Assembly (NCBI GenBank): GCA_052035955.1
Contig: JBPOHD010000037.1
Span: forward strand, 1-64,000
Length of the DNA stretch: 64,000 nt
Direction: 5' to 3'
From: JAEUNJ01 sp052035955
GTDB lineage: Bacteria > Pseudomonadota > Gammaproteobacteria > Burkholderiales > Rhodocyclaceae
The number at the start of each line of letters is the position of its first letter. Positions within the stretch are counted from its first letter, which is position 1. The notes below the pieces were generated by a model, which did no database searches, was not told the origin of the DNA, and worked only from the letters and a program-made list of their open reading frames with translations. Both the position numbers and the translations under genes were made by a program. Below, in pieces: positions 16,473-24,807 of this stretch.

Positions 16473-17909
16473 ATGCGCCCCCGGATACGGCCGGCCGCGG
16501 CGGCGGCGGGAATCGTGCTGGCCGCGATCCTGTCGCCGGCCGTAGCCGCGGACGAGGACGCCAAGGCCCTGCTGGCGGAGATCCGCCGCCTCTCGGCCCG
16601 GGTCGAAGCCCTGGAGCAGCAGCATAAGGAAACCGAGAGGTCCCTGGCCAGCGAGCGCCTCAGCGAGCGCGAACCGGAGCTGGTCACCCGCCTGAAGGCC
16701 GTCGAGTTCCAGGCCCTCTCCATGCAGAAGCAGGCCCGCCAGATCGAGGCCCTGGAGGGCATCACCGTCGGCGCCAGCCTGACCGGCGTCGTGCAGAAGG
16801 CGAACCGGCAGGGGACAGCCGCCGGCAGCCGGGAAACCCGTGCCAATTACCGGGGCGACCTGTCGGTGAGCCTTCCCGGCGGCGAGGTCGGAGACATCGA
16901 GGGACGGATATTCACCCACGTGCGGCTCGGCCAGGGCAATGGCCTCGCCCTGCGGCCCACCTACGCGAGCACCGCCAATACCACGGCCTTCGAGGTCGCC
17001 AGCGCGCCGGCCGACGATTCCTTCGCCATCCTCGCCCAAGCCTGGTACCAACTGAAAGTGCCGCTGCCGCGGAACGGCGTCAAGGCCCGGTCCCGGGAAC
17101 ATCTCCACCTGACCGTCGGCAAGATCGATCCCTTCCTGTTCTTCGACCAGAACGCGGCGGCCGACGACGAGTCGGCGAAGTTCCTCAACAACGCCTTCGT
17201 GCACAACCCCCTGCTCGATTCCGGCGGCGACACGGGCGCCGACGCCTACGGCTTCGCGCCGGGGGCCATCTTCCAGTACGTCAACGAGCGGGACAAGGCG
17301 TCCGTGTGGGGGCTTTCCCTGGGCGTCTTCGGCTCCGGCCCGGGGGCCAACTTCACCGGCTCCCTGTCCGCCCCCTTCGTGATCGCCCAGGCCGACACGA
17401 CCTGGCGCCTGAACTACCTGCCGGGCAACTACCGGGCCTACCTGTGGCACAACGGCCGAGCCACCGGCTACGACAGGGTGGAGCGCCGGCACCGGGGCTT
17501 CGGAATGTCGGCCGACCAGAAGGTCACCGACACGCTCACCCTGTTCGGCCGCTACGGCCACGAACTGGCTGGCAGGGTGAGGTTCGACCGGGCCCTGACC
17601 CTGGGCGCCGAAAGCAACGGCAGCGCCTGGGGCCGCGGCGCCGACGCGCTGGGCTTTGCCATCGGCGCCCTGCGCACCAGCCTGGATTTCCGCAACGACT
17701 CCCCGGCCCTGGACGCCGACCGGGACGGCAGGGCCGATTTCGGCTACCGGGCCGAGGGCTGGGAACGGATGGCCGAGGTCTATTACCGGATCCGGGTCAA
17801 CAGCCGTTTCGAGCTGAGTCCCGACTTCCAGCTGATCCAGCGTCCGGCGGCCGACCGCAGCGCCTCCCTGGTCAAGGTCGCCGGCCTGCGCGCCAAAGTG
17901 GGCTTCTGA
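16473..17909 (+). CDS. Outer-membrane porin with N-terminal coiled coil
   Basis: This 478-residue protein has a signal peptide (cleavage near AVAADEDA), a coiled-coil stretch (about residues 30–95) and a long C-terminal beta-barrel-like region with alternating hydrophobic and aromatic strands, ending in KVGF, a terminal Phe typical of outer-membrane proteins. The barrel resembles OprB-type porins (FLFFDQNAAADDESAKFLNN, then GFAPGAIFQYVNE). It starts one base after the P19 stop, so it is cotranscribed. Context suggests an outer-membrane gate for iron or its ligand; the substrate is not known. Confidence 0.75.
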   Translation: MRPRIRPAAAAAGIVLAAILSPAVAADEDAKALLAEIRRLSARVEALEQQHKETERSLASERLSEREPELVTRLKAVEFQALSMQKQARQIEALEGITVGASLTGVVQKANRQGTAAGSRETRANYRGDLSVSLPGGEVGDIEGRIFTHVRLGQGNGLALRPTYASTANTTAFEVASAPADDSFAILAQAWYQLKVPLPRNGVKARSREHLHLTVGKIDPFLFFDQNAAADDESAKFLNNAFVHNPLLDSGGDTGADAYGFAPGAIFQYVNERDKASVWGLSLGVFGSGPGANFTGSLSAPFVIAQADTTWRLNYLPGNYRAYLWHNGRATGYDRVERRHRGFGMSADQKVTDTLTLFGRYGHELAGRVRFDRALTLGAESNGSAWGRGADALGFAIGALRTSLDFRNDSPALDADRDGRADFGYRAEGWERMAEVYYRIRVNSRFELSPDFQLIQRPAADRSASLVKVAGLRAKVGF

Positions 17910-17911
17910 GC

Positions 17912-18274
17912 ATGCCGGCCATTCCCGCCCCCCTGCTCCACGCCGCCCTGGTCCTGGCCTGCTGGGTGTTCCTCGGCCAGGCGACCGAGGCCGCTGCCCA
18001 GACCCCCTCCTTGCCCAGCTTCGAGGTGACCGTGCGGGACGGCCGCTTCCATCCCGACCGCCTGGAGGTCCCCGCCGGCGTCCGGGTCAGGCTGGTGCTG
18101 AAGAACGAGGGTCCGGGCCCGCTGGAGTTCGAGAACGACGAAATGCACATCGAGAAGGTGCTCTCGGCCGGCGCCACCTCCTTCGTCGTCCTGCCGAAGC
18201 TCCAACCCGGGGAGTACGGCTTCGTGGACGAGTTCAACCCGATCACCGGCGAACTGACCGTGATCGCCAGGTAG
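17912..18274 (+). CDS. FtrB-like periplasmic cupredoxin
   Basis: This 120-residue exported protein has a signal peptide (to about residue 29) and one cupredoxin-like domain: FHPDRLEVPAGVRVRLVLKN, then LEFENDEMHIEK and a closing LQPGEYGFVDEFNP. Homologous small cupredoxins (FtrB) act beside P19 proteins and FTR1 permeases, probably oxidising Fe(II) for permeation. The usual Cys ligand of blue copper proteins is absent, so the domain may bind iron or copper in another way. It begins 2 bases after the porin stop. Confidence 0.85.
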   Translation: MPAIPAPLLHAALVLACWVFLGQATEAAAQTPSLPSFEVTVRDGRFHPDRLEVPAGVRVRLVLKNEGPGPLEFENDEMHIEKVLSAGATSFVVLPKLQPGEYGFVDEFNPITGELTVIAR

Positions 18275-18281
18275 CCGGACC

Positions 18282-19781
18282 ATGGAAACCGCCACCCTCG
18301 CCTTCCACCCCCGCCGACCCGCCGACCGGCTGGAACGCCTCGGCCATGCCATGGCCCGGCACCGCGGGGCGATCCTGGGCATCCAGTGGGCGATCGTCCT
18401 CTTCTACGCGGTCCTCGTCGTGCTGCCCGCCTTCCTGCCCCACCCGAGCCCGGAGTCGCGTCTCTTCTCCTCCGACATGGGGGCGGCGAGCTTCGTGGAC
18501 ACGAGCCTCTGCCTTGCGCCCGGCGAGGCCGGCGAGCCGCGCCTGGCGATCCGCGACAAGGCGGTCGCCGCAACACCCTGGCACGACCGCCTGGTGCTGC
18601 TCGCCCAGTACCTGTTCTGGGGCGTCTGGTGGCCCTTCGTGATCCTCTCCATCATGCTCGCCGGCCGCTTCTGGTGCGGCGTCCTCTGCCCGGAGGGCGC
18701 CCTCGCCGAGTTCGCCAGCCGCCACGGGCGCGGCGGCGCCATCCCGCGCTGGCTGCGCTGGTCCGGCTGGCCCTTCGCCGCCTTCGTGCTGACCACCGTC
18801 TATGGCCAGATGACCAGCGTCTACGACTACCCGGAAGCCGCCCTGCTGATCCTCGGCGGCTCGACCGTGGCGGCGGTCGCCGTCGGCTGGCTTTACGGCC
18901 GCGGCAAGCGCGTCTGGTGCCGCTACCTCTGCCCTGTCTCCGGCGTCTTCGCCCTGCTCGCCCGCCTCGCCCCCCTGAGCTTCCGGGTGGACCGCCGGGC
19001 CTGGGATGCCCATCCGGGGCGGACGCCGGCCGTCGATTGCGCGCCGCTGCTGGACGTGAAGCACCTTGCCGGTGCCACCCAATGCCACGCCTGCGGGCGG
19101 TGCAGCGGGCACCGGGAAGCGGTGGCGCTGCACTTCCGTTCCCCCAACGCCGAGGTCCTGGCCGAGGAAAAGGTGACCACCCCGGAGGCCCTGCTGCTGC
19201 TCTTCGGCATCCTCGGCGTCGCCCTCGGCGCCTTCCAGTGGACCGTCAGCCCCTGGTTCGTCGCCGCCAAGCAGCAGGCCGCCGAATGGCTGGTGGCGCG
19301 GGACATCCTCTGGCCCCTGGACGAAAGCCCCGCCTGGTGGCTGCTGACCCGCCACCCGGAGGCCAACGACGTCTTCACCTGGCTGGACGGCGCCATGCTG
19401 ATCGCCTACATGGCGGCGACGGCGCTGCTGGTCGGCGGCTCGGCCGTCGTCTGCCTGGGGCTGGCCGGACGGATGGCGGGAGTGGATTGGCGCCGCCTGG
19501 CCCTGGGGCTGACGCCCCTGGCCGGCATCGGCCTCTTCCTGGGCCTGTCGATGACGACGGCCACCCACCTGCGGGCCGAAGGCATTCCCCTCCCCTGGCT
19601 GCCGGCCGCCCGCGCCGTGTTTCTGGCTGCCGCCGCCGCCTGGTCCGCCCACCTCCTCTGGCGGCTGCTCGACGCCACGACGGTCGCCGGATTCTTTGAC
19701 CGCGTCCTCGCCGCCGTCGTCGCCGCCCTGCCGGTGGCCCTCGTCACCGGCGCCTGGGCGCTGGTCTTCTTCGTCTGGTGA
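18282..19781 (+). CDS. FtrD-like polyferredoxin membrane protein
   Basis: This 499-residue membrane protein has about eight hydrophobic segments. It carries two NosR/NapH-type CxxxCP motifs (FWCGVLCPEGA and CRYLCPVSG) and a CHACGRC cluster (CxxCxxC) near residue 268. In the Bordetella ftrABCD system, FtrD is the polyferredoxin that accepts electrons released when Fe(II) is oxidised during uptake. It lies 7 bases after the cupredoxin. The usual partner, the FTR1-type permease FtrC, is not in the window. Confidence 0.85.
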   Translation: METATLAFHPRRPADRLERLGHAMARHRGAILGIQWAIVLFYAVLVVLPAFLPHPSPESRLFSSDMGAASFVDTSLCLAPGEAGEPRLAIRDKAVAATPWHDRLVLLAQYLFWGVWWPFVILSIMLAGRFWCGVLCPEGALAEFASRHGRGGAIPRWLRWSGWPFAAFVLTTVYGQMTSVYDYPEAALLILGGSTVAAVAVGWLYGRGKRVWCRYLCPVSGVFALLARLAPLSFRVDRRAWDAHPGRTPAVDCAPLLDVKHLAGATQCHACGRCSGHREAVALHFRSPNAEVLAEEKVTTPEALLLLFGILGVALGAFQWTVSPWFVAAKQQAAEWLVARDILWPLDESPAWWLLTRHPEANDVFTWLDGAMLIAYMAATALLVGGSAVVCLGLAGRMAGVDWRRLALGLTPLAGIGLFLGLSMTTATHLRAEGIPLPWLPAARAVFLAAAAAWSAHLLWRLLDATTVAGFFDRVLAAVVAALPVALVTGAWALVFFVW

Positions 19782-19789
19782 GCCGCGCC

Positions 19790-19990
19790 ATGGCAGACCC
19801 TCCCCGGACCGACCCGCGAACGGCCGCCGGCAACGGCCACTGCAAGGCCCCCGCGCCCGCTGGCGACGAGGGCCCCCGGGTGGATTCCCGCGACCTCTTC
19901 GCCGGCGCCAGGACCCTGCGCATCGACCATGGCGGGCAGACCTACCTGCTGCGCATCACCCGCGAGAACAAGCTGATCCTGACCAAGTAG
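19790..19990 (+). CDS. hemP: HemP/HmuP haemin uptake protein
   Basis: This 66-residue protein ends with the HemP signature: RTLRIDHGGQTYLLRITREN followed by KLILTK. HemP (HmuP) proteins are small cytoplasmic factors tied to haem and siderophore uptake, and in some Burkholderia and Bradyrhizobium species they promote expression of haem receptors. The ATG at 19790 lies 8 bases after the polyferredoxin stop, so it is the last gene of the Fur-controlled operon. No haem receptor or ABC transporter follows. Confidence 0.88.
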   Translation: MADPPRTDPRTAAGNGHCKAPAPAGDEGPRVDSRDLFAGARTLRIDHGGQTYLLRITRENKLILTK

Positions 19991-20117
19991 GGGCCACCGG
20001 TCGGCGTTGCGGCGCCTGGCCGGCGGGGCGGGCCGCCGCCGCCCGGGACGCCGTCATCCCGACGCGGTAAACTCCGGCGTCCCCATCGCCGCCCGCCCGC
20101 GACCCGTCGCGCCCGTC

Positions 20118-21653
20118 ATGCGCCTTTTCCGCCTCGCCAAGATCGTCCGCGTCGGCATCGCCCACGGCCTCGACCAGATGGCGCTGGAGCACGAACCCAC
20201 GGGCCGCCTGCGCTGGCTGGGGCGCCTGGCCTCGACGCTGGCCTTCTGGCGGGACCTCTCGGCCCCCCGGGCGGTGCGCCTGCGCCAGGCCCTCGAGCAC
20301 CTGGGTCCCATCTTCGTCAAGTTCGGCCAGGTGCTGTCCACCCGCCGCGACCTCCTGCCCGCCGACATCGCCGACGAGCTGGCCAAGCTCCAGGACCAGG
20401 TGCCGCCCTTCCCTTCGGAGCAGGCGGTGGCGGAACTGGAACGGGTGTACGGCAAGCCCGTGGACCAGGTCTTCGCCCGTTTCTCCCGCGAGCCGGTGGC
20501 CTCCGCCTCCGTCGCCCAGGTCCATTTCGCCACCCTGCCCGACGGCCGCGAGGTGGCGGTGAAGATCCTGCGGCCGGGCGTCGAGAAGATCATCGGGCAC
20601 GACATCGCCCTCCTCGACACCTTTGCCGGGCTGCTGGAAACCCTCTGGGCCGACGGCCGGCGCCTGAAGCCCCGGGAGGTGGTGGGCGAATTCAGGAAGC
20701 ATCTCCACGACGAGCTGGACCTGATGCGGGAAGCGGCCAACTGCTCGCAACTTCGGCGCAACTTCACCGGCTCGCCGCTGCTGCGGGTGCCCGAGGTGCA
20801 TTGGGACTGGTGCGCCGGCTCGGTCATGGTGATGGAGCGCATGGAGGGCATCCCCATCTCCCAGATCGACCGCCTGCGGGAAGCCGGCGTGGACCTGAAG
20901 CGCCTGTCCCGGGCCGGCGTCGAGATCTTCTTCACCCAGGTCTTCCGTGACGGCTTCTTCCACGCCGACATGCATCCCGGCAACATCCTGGTGGCCACCG
21001 AGGCAGAGCACTTCAACAAGTACGTGGCCCTGGACTTCGGCATCATGGGCACGCTGAACGAGGTGGACAAGAACTACCTGGCCATCAACTTCCTGGCCTT
21101 CTTCCGCCGCGACTACCACCGCGTGGCCGCCGCCCACATCGAGTCCGGCTGGGCGCCCCCCGAGACCCGGGTCGACGAACTGGAGGCGGCGGTGCGCGCC
21201 GTCTGCGAGCCGATCTTCGACCGGCCGCTGAGCGAAATCTCCTTCGGCAAGGTCCTGCTGCGCCTGTTCCAGACCTCGCGCCGCTTCAACGTCGAGATCC
21301 AGCCCCAGCTCGTGCTGCTGCAGAAGACCCTGCTCAACATCGAGGGCCTGGGCCGCCAGCTCGATCCCGACCTGGACCTCTGGCAGACGGCCAAGCCCTT
21401 CCTCGAGCGCTGGATGGAGGAACAGATCGGGTGGCGCGGCCTGGTCGAGCACGCCAGGCGCGAGGCGCCCCAGTGGGCTGCCCTGCTGCCGCAACTGCCG
21501 CGCCTGATCCACCAGTCCCTGGACCGGCAACCGGAAAAGGCCATCGTCGCCGAGCTGGCCGAACTGAAGGCCGAGCAGGCCCGCCAGCGCCGTTACCTCG
21601 CCGTCATCGCCGGGCTGCTCGGCGTCCTCGTGGTGGCCCTCCTGGCGGTCTGA
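20118..21653 (+). CDS. ubiB: UbiB, ubiquinone biosynthesis regulatory kinase-like protein
   Basis: This 511-residue ABC1/ADCK-type atypical kinase has the KxGQ motif (GPIFVKFGQVLSTR), the Ala-rich loop (SREPVASASVAQVH), the HADMHPGNILV catalytic-type motif and DFG (LDFGIMG). The C-terminal hydrophobic tail (about residues 487–511) anchors it to the inner membrane. UbiB ATPases help extract or present quinone intermediates to the soluble Ubi enzymes. The start at 20118 (MRLFRLAKIVRVG) matches UbiB proteins and was chosen over upstream non-homologous codons. It is separated from ubiE/ubiJ by about 14 kb. Confidence 0.94.
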   Translation: MRLFRLAKIVRVGIAHGLDQMALEHEPTGRLRWLGRLASTLAFWRDLSAPRAVRLRQALEHLGPIFVKFGQVLSTRRDLLPADIADELAKLQDQVPPFPSEQAVAELERVYGKPVDQVFARFSREPVASASVAQVHFATLPDGREVAVKILRPGVEKIIGHDIALLDTFAGLLETLWADGRRLKPREVVGEFRKHLHDELDLMREAANCSQLRRNFTGSPLLRVPEVHWDWCAGSVMVMERMEGIPISQIDRLREAGVDLKRLSRAGVEIFFTQVFRDGFFHADMHPGNILVATEAEHFNKYVALDFGIMGTLNEVDKNYLAINFLAFFRRDYHRVAAAHIESGWAPPETRVDELEAAVRAVCEPIFDRPLSEISFGKVLLRLFQTSRRFNVEIQPQLVLLQKTLLNIEGLGRQLDPDLDLWQTAKPFLERWMEEQIGWRGLVEHARREAPQWAALLPQLPRLIHQSLDRQPEKAIVAELAELKAEQARQRRYLAVIAGLLGVLVVALLAV

Positions 21654-21871
21654 AGGGGCGGGATCGCGGCGCGTCGGCGGCCGCAGCGGAAGGCAAGGCA
21701 CTTCCCTCCGGGCCATGCATGCCCCTGTCCTTTCCCGGCAGCAGTCGATGCGCTGTGTGGCGCTCGCCCGGCCGCGCCGACTGGGCGGATACCCGCGGAC
21801 CGGGAGGGGTGGTGTTCCTGTTCCCTCCATGTCCCCCGGGCCGGGCCTGCCCGCCCCCCCTCTTTCGGGGG

Positions 21872-22480
21872 CTAGGGGGTGGGGAGCGCCCTCTCGATGC
21901 GCAGCGTGCGCGGGTCGCCGCTGCGGCCAAGGCGGAAGCCGAGGCCGCGGGCCAGCCCGAGCATCGCCTCGTTGCCGTGCAGCACTTCCCCGTACATGCG
22001 CCGCCAGCCCGCCGCCGCGGCCAGCCGGGCCAGGCCGGCCAGCAGGGCCTTGCCGACGCCGCGTCGGCGCCAGGCCGCCTCGACGACCAGGCCGGCCTGG
22101 ACCCCGCAATCCCCCGCCGCAATCGTGCAGTCCGTCTCGGGCGCGTACTCCGCGTGGCCGACGATCCACTCGCCGCCGTGGCGGGGCGCCACCGCCACCA
22201 GGGCTTCCCGGTCCCGGTGGTCCACCGACGCCAGGCGGTCGAGCAGCCGATCGTTCGCCGCTTCGGCGTGGGACCAGTGGCGCAGGTAGCGGGTCTCCCG
22301 GTCCAGGCGTGACAGGAAGGCGGCGACGTCCTCCCGGTCTTCCGGCCCTGCGGCCCGCAACCGGAAGGAGTCCTCCCGGGGCGGCAGGCCGGCCGCCGGA
22401 ACGATGAGGGCGCCATCTGAAGAACGAACGGTCGTGCTATTTTCGAAGGAAAAAAAAGCCGGGTGCAGGGGCAGGTCCAT
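21872..22480 (-). CDS. GNAT-family acetyltransferase
   Basis: This 202-residue protein has a GNAT fold. The acetyl-CoA binding segment is GLVVEAAWRRRGVGKALLAG (R/Q-x-x-G-x-G/A pattern) near residue 145. An N-terminal extension of about 35 residues precedes the fold. Its substrate is unknown. The ATG is 4 bases after the TetR stop and its AAGGAG ribosome-binding site lies in the end of tetR, so it is probably controlled by that repressor. A GC-rich hairpin lies after the stop at about 21850–21870. Confidence 0.82.
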   Translation of the reverse strand: MDLPLHPAFFSFENSTTVRSSDGALIVPAAGLPPREDSFRLRAAGPEDREDVAAFLSRLDRETRYLRHWSHAEAANDRLLDRLASVDHRDREALVAVAPRHGGEWIVGHAEYAPETDCTIAAGDCGVQAGLVVEAAWRRRGVGKALLAGLARLAAAAGWRRMYGEVLHGNEAMLGLARGLGFRLGRSGDPRTLRIERALPTP

Positions 22481-22484
22481 GGCG

Positions 22485-23090
22485 TCACTCCTTGCCGGGG
22501 TTGGCGGCGTAGTGGGACATCAACCGGTCGAAGGCGGCCAGGGCGTGCCGCTCCGACTCGGGATCCTGGAACAGCTGGCTGTCCTGGAGGGAGCCGAGGA
22601 CGATGCCGTTCAGTTCGAAGGCGACCTGGTCGGCCGGCGTGTCGGGCCGCAGGTCGCCGGCCTCGATGCACTTGCCCACGGCCTCGACCAGGGCCCGCCG
22701 CCAGAGGCCCAGGGCATGGGCCACCTCGTCCCGCACCGGGCCGGGCTGGCCATCGAACTCGTGGGCGGCGGCGGCCAGCGGGCAGCCGCCGGGCAGGCGG
22801 CTGCGGCGGGCCCAGACCAGCCAGTGGGCGATGATGGCGCGCAGCCGCGGCAGGCCGCGCTTCTCGCGCAGGGCGGGCCGCATGACGGTCTCCAGGAACA
22901 ACTCCTGGGTGGCCCGGACGACGGCCAGCTGCATCTCCTCCTTGGAACCGAAGTGGGCGAAGAGCCCGCTCTTCGACATCCCCGACCGCTCGGCCAGGAT
23001 GCCGACCGAAAGGCCGGAAATGCCGACCTGGCTCGCCAGCGCGATGGCCGAGTCGAGGATCGCCTGCCGGGTGTCTTCGCCTTTTCCCAT
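22485..23090 (-). CDS. TetR-family repressor
   Basis: This 201-residue regulator has an N-terminal helix-turn-helix (about residues 5–52; AERSGMSKSGLFAHFGSKEE) and a C-terminal helical ligand domain. It is divergent from the symporter at 23244 and cotranscribed with the acetyltransferase. A 14-bp palindrome 12 bases upstream of its ATG is a likely operator, consistent with self-repression. The ligand is unknown; the acetyltransferase and symporter are candidate targets. Confidence 0.88.
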   Translation of the reverse strand: MGKGEDTRQAILDSAIALASQVGISGLSVGILAERSGMSKSGLFAHFGSKEEMQLAVVRATQELFLETVMRPALREKRGLPRLRAIIAHWLVWARRSRLPGGCPLAAAAHEFDGQPGPVRDEVAHALGLWRRALVEAVGKCIEAGDLRPDTPADQVAFELNGIVLGSLQDSQLFQDPESERHALAAFDRLMSHYAANPGKE

Positions 23091-23101
23091 GGCGTCTTTA
23101 T

Positions 23102-23115
23102 AGAACGATCGTTCT
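23102..23115. promoter_or_regulatory. Candidate TetR operator (14-bp palindrome)
   Basis: AGAACGATCGTTCT is a perfect palindrome lying 12 bases upstream of the tetR start. It resembles operators recognised by AcrR/QacR-like repressors. A weaker related sequence, AGAACGAACGGTCGTGCT, lies at 22421–22438 near the 5' end of the acetyltransferase gene. Confidence 0.7.
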
Positions 23116-23243
23116 TTTCTGTCAAGCCCAGTTTCGGAAGCGGTGGCCGACGGGTGGCCGGCGCCGGCCGCTGGCTATAATCCCCCATCCTGCCGCGCGA
23201 GCCCGCGGCGCCTTTCCTGATCTGGGTCGAGCGGGGTTCCGGC

Positions 23244-24806
23244 ATGCTCCTCTGGTTCGTCATCCTCTACCTGATGGTCTCGGTGGGCATCGGCCTGGTC
23301 GCCGCCACCCGGGTCCACAACGCCAAGGATTTCGCCGTCGCCGGCCGCAGCCTGCCGCTGCCGGTGGTCACCGCCACCGTCTTCGCCACCTGGTTCGGCG
23401 CCGAGGCCGTGTTCGGCGTCTCGGCCACCTTCGTCAAGGAGGGCCTGACCGGCGTCGTCGCCGATCCCTTCGGTTCCAGCATGTGCCTGATCCTGGCCGG
23501 CATCCTCTTCTCCCGCTACCTCTACAAGCTCAACATCATCACCCTCGGCGACTTCTACCGGATGCGCTACAACCGGGGCGTCGAGATCATCACCACGATC
23601 TGCATCGTCGCCTCCTACCTGGGCTGGGTGGCGGCCCAGATCAAGGCGCTGGGGCTGATCTTCTTCGTCGTCACCGACGGCGCCGTCAGCCAGAGCACCG
23701 GCATGATCCTCGGCGCCGCCATCGTGCTGACCTACACCACCTTCGGCGGCATGTTCTCGGTGGCCATCCTGGACTTCGTGCAGATGGCCGTCTCCATGGG
23801 CGGCCTGCTGTTCATCGCCTGGATCGTCAGCGGCAAGGTCGATGGCGGCTCCGGCCAGGTGATCCGGCACGCGGCGGAGGCCGGCAAGCTGGATTTCCTG
23901 CCGCCGGCGGACCCGATGCGGTGGATCACCTTCCTCGGCGCCTGGGTGACCATGATGCTCGGCTCGATTCCCCAGCAGGACGTCTTCCAGCGGGTCACCT
24001 CGGCCAAGTCCCAGCGCATCGCCCTGGGCGGCTCCATCCTCGGCGCATCGATCTACTTCTGCTTCACCTTCGTGCCCATGTTCATCGCCTATTCGGCGAC
24101 CCTGATCGACCCCGCCCTCTTCTCGGACCTGCTGGAGAAGGACACCCAGCTGGTGCTGCCCACCCTGGTCCTCCAGCACACGCCCCTGGTCGCCCAGGTC
24201 CTCTTCTTCGGCGCCGTCCTCTCGGCCATCATGAGCTGCTCCTCGGCAACCCTCCTGGCCCCTTCCGTCACCTTCGCCGAGAACGTGATCCGCGGCTTCT
24301 ACCCGAAGATGGGCGACCACCGTTTCCTCTGGGTCATGCGCGGCTGCGTGGTCGGCTTCGCCTGCCTCGTCCTCGCCTTCGCCCTGAACTCCGAGGCCTC
24401 CATCTTCAAGATGGTGGAGAACGCCTACAAGGTCACCCTGGCCGGCGCCTTCGTGCCCCTCGTCTTCGGCATCCTGTGGAAGCGGGCCACCACCCAGGGC
24501 GCCCTGGCGGCCACCTTCGGCGGACTCACCTCCTGGATCCTCGTCGAGGTGCTCACCGGCGCCGGCGCAGAGGCGGCCGACGGGGCCGCGGCCTCGGCCG
24601 ACTTCGCCTACGCCCTGGTCAGCGGCTCCGTCCCGCCCCAGCTGATCGGCCTGGCCGTCTCCGCACTCGGCATGGTCGCCGGCTCCCTGCTGCCTCAGTG
24701 GATAGGCCACCGCATGCCGGCCCACGACCTGCACGCCCGCATGCACCACCACGCCGCCTCGGAAACCCACCACGTGACCGAAACCACGCACCACCACGGC
24801 GGTTGA
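23244..24806 (+). CDS. Sodium:solute symporter (SSS family) with His-rich tail
   Basis: This 520-residue inner-membrane transporter has about 12–13 transmembrane segments. It shows SSS-family features: N-terminal VHNAKDFAVAGRSLPLPVV, GAEAVFGVSA in TM2, DFYRMRYNRG in the loop after TM3, and SCSSATLLAPSVTFAENV. The solute is not identifiable. The cytoplasmic C-terminus is unusual: after PAHDLHARM it holds nine His among about 20 residues (MHHH, ETHH, ETTHHHGG), a likely metal-binding tail. The next gene starts 1 base after its stop. Confidence 0.9.
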   Translation: MLLWFVILYLMVSVGIGLVAATRVHNAKDFAVAGRSLPLPVVTATVFATWFGAEAVFGVSATFVKEGLTGVVADPFGSSMCLILAGILFSRYLYKLNIITLGDFYRMRYNRGVEIITTICIVASYLGWVAAQIKALGLIFFVVTDGAVSQSTGMILGAAIVLTYTTFGGMFSVAILDFVQMAVSMGGLLFIAWIVSGKVDGGSGQVIRHAAEAGKLDFLPPADPMRWITFLGAWVTMMLGSIPQQDVFQRVTSAKSQRIALGGSILGASIYFCFTFVPMFIAYSATLIDPALFSDLLEKDTQLVLPTLVLQHTPLVAQVLFFGAVLSAIMSCSSATLLAPSVTFAENVIRGFYPKMGDHRFLWVMRGCVVGFACLVLAFALNSEASIFKMVENAYKVTLAGAFVPLVFGILWKRATTQGALAATFGGLTSWILVEVLTGAGAEAADGAAASADFAYALVSGSVPPQLIGLAVSALGMVAGSLLPQWIGHRMPAHDLHARMHHHAASETHHVTETTHHHGG

Positions 24807-24807
24807 T

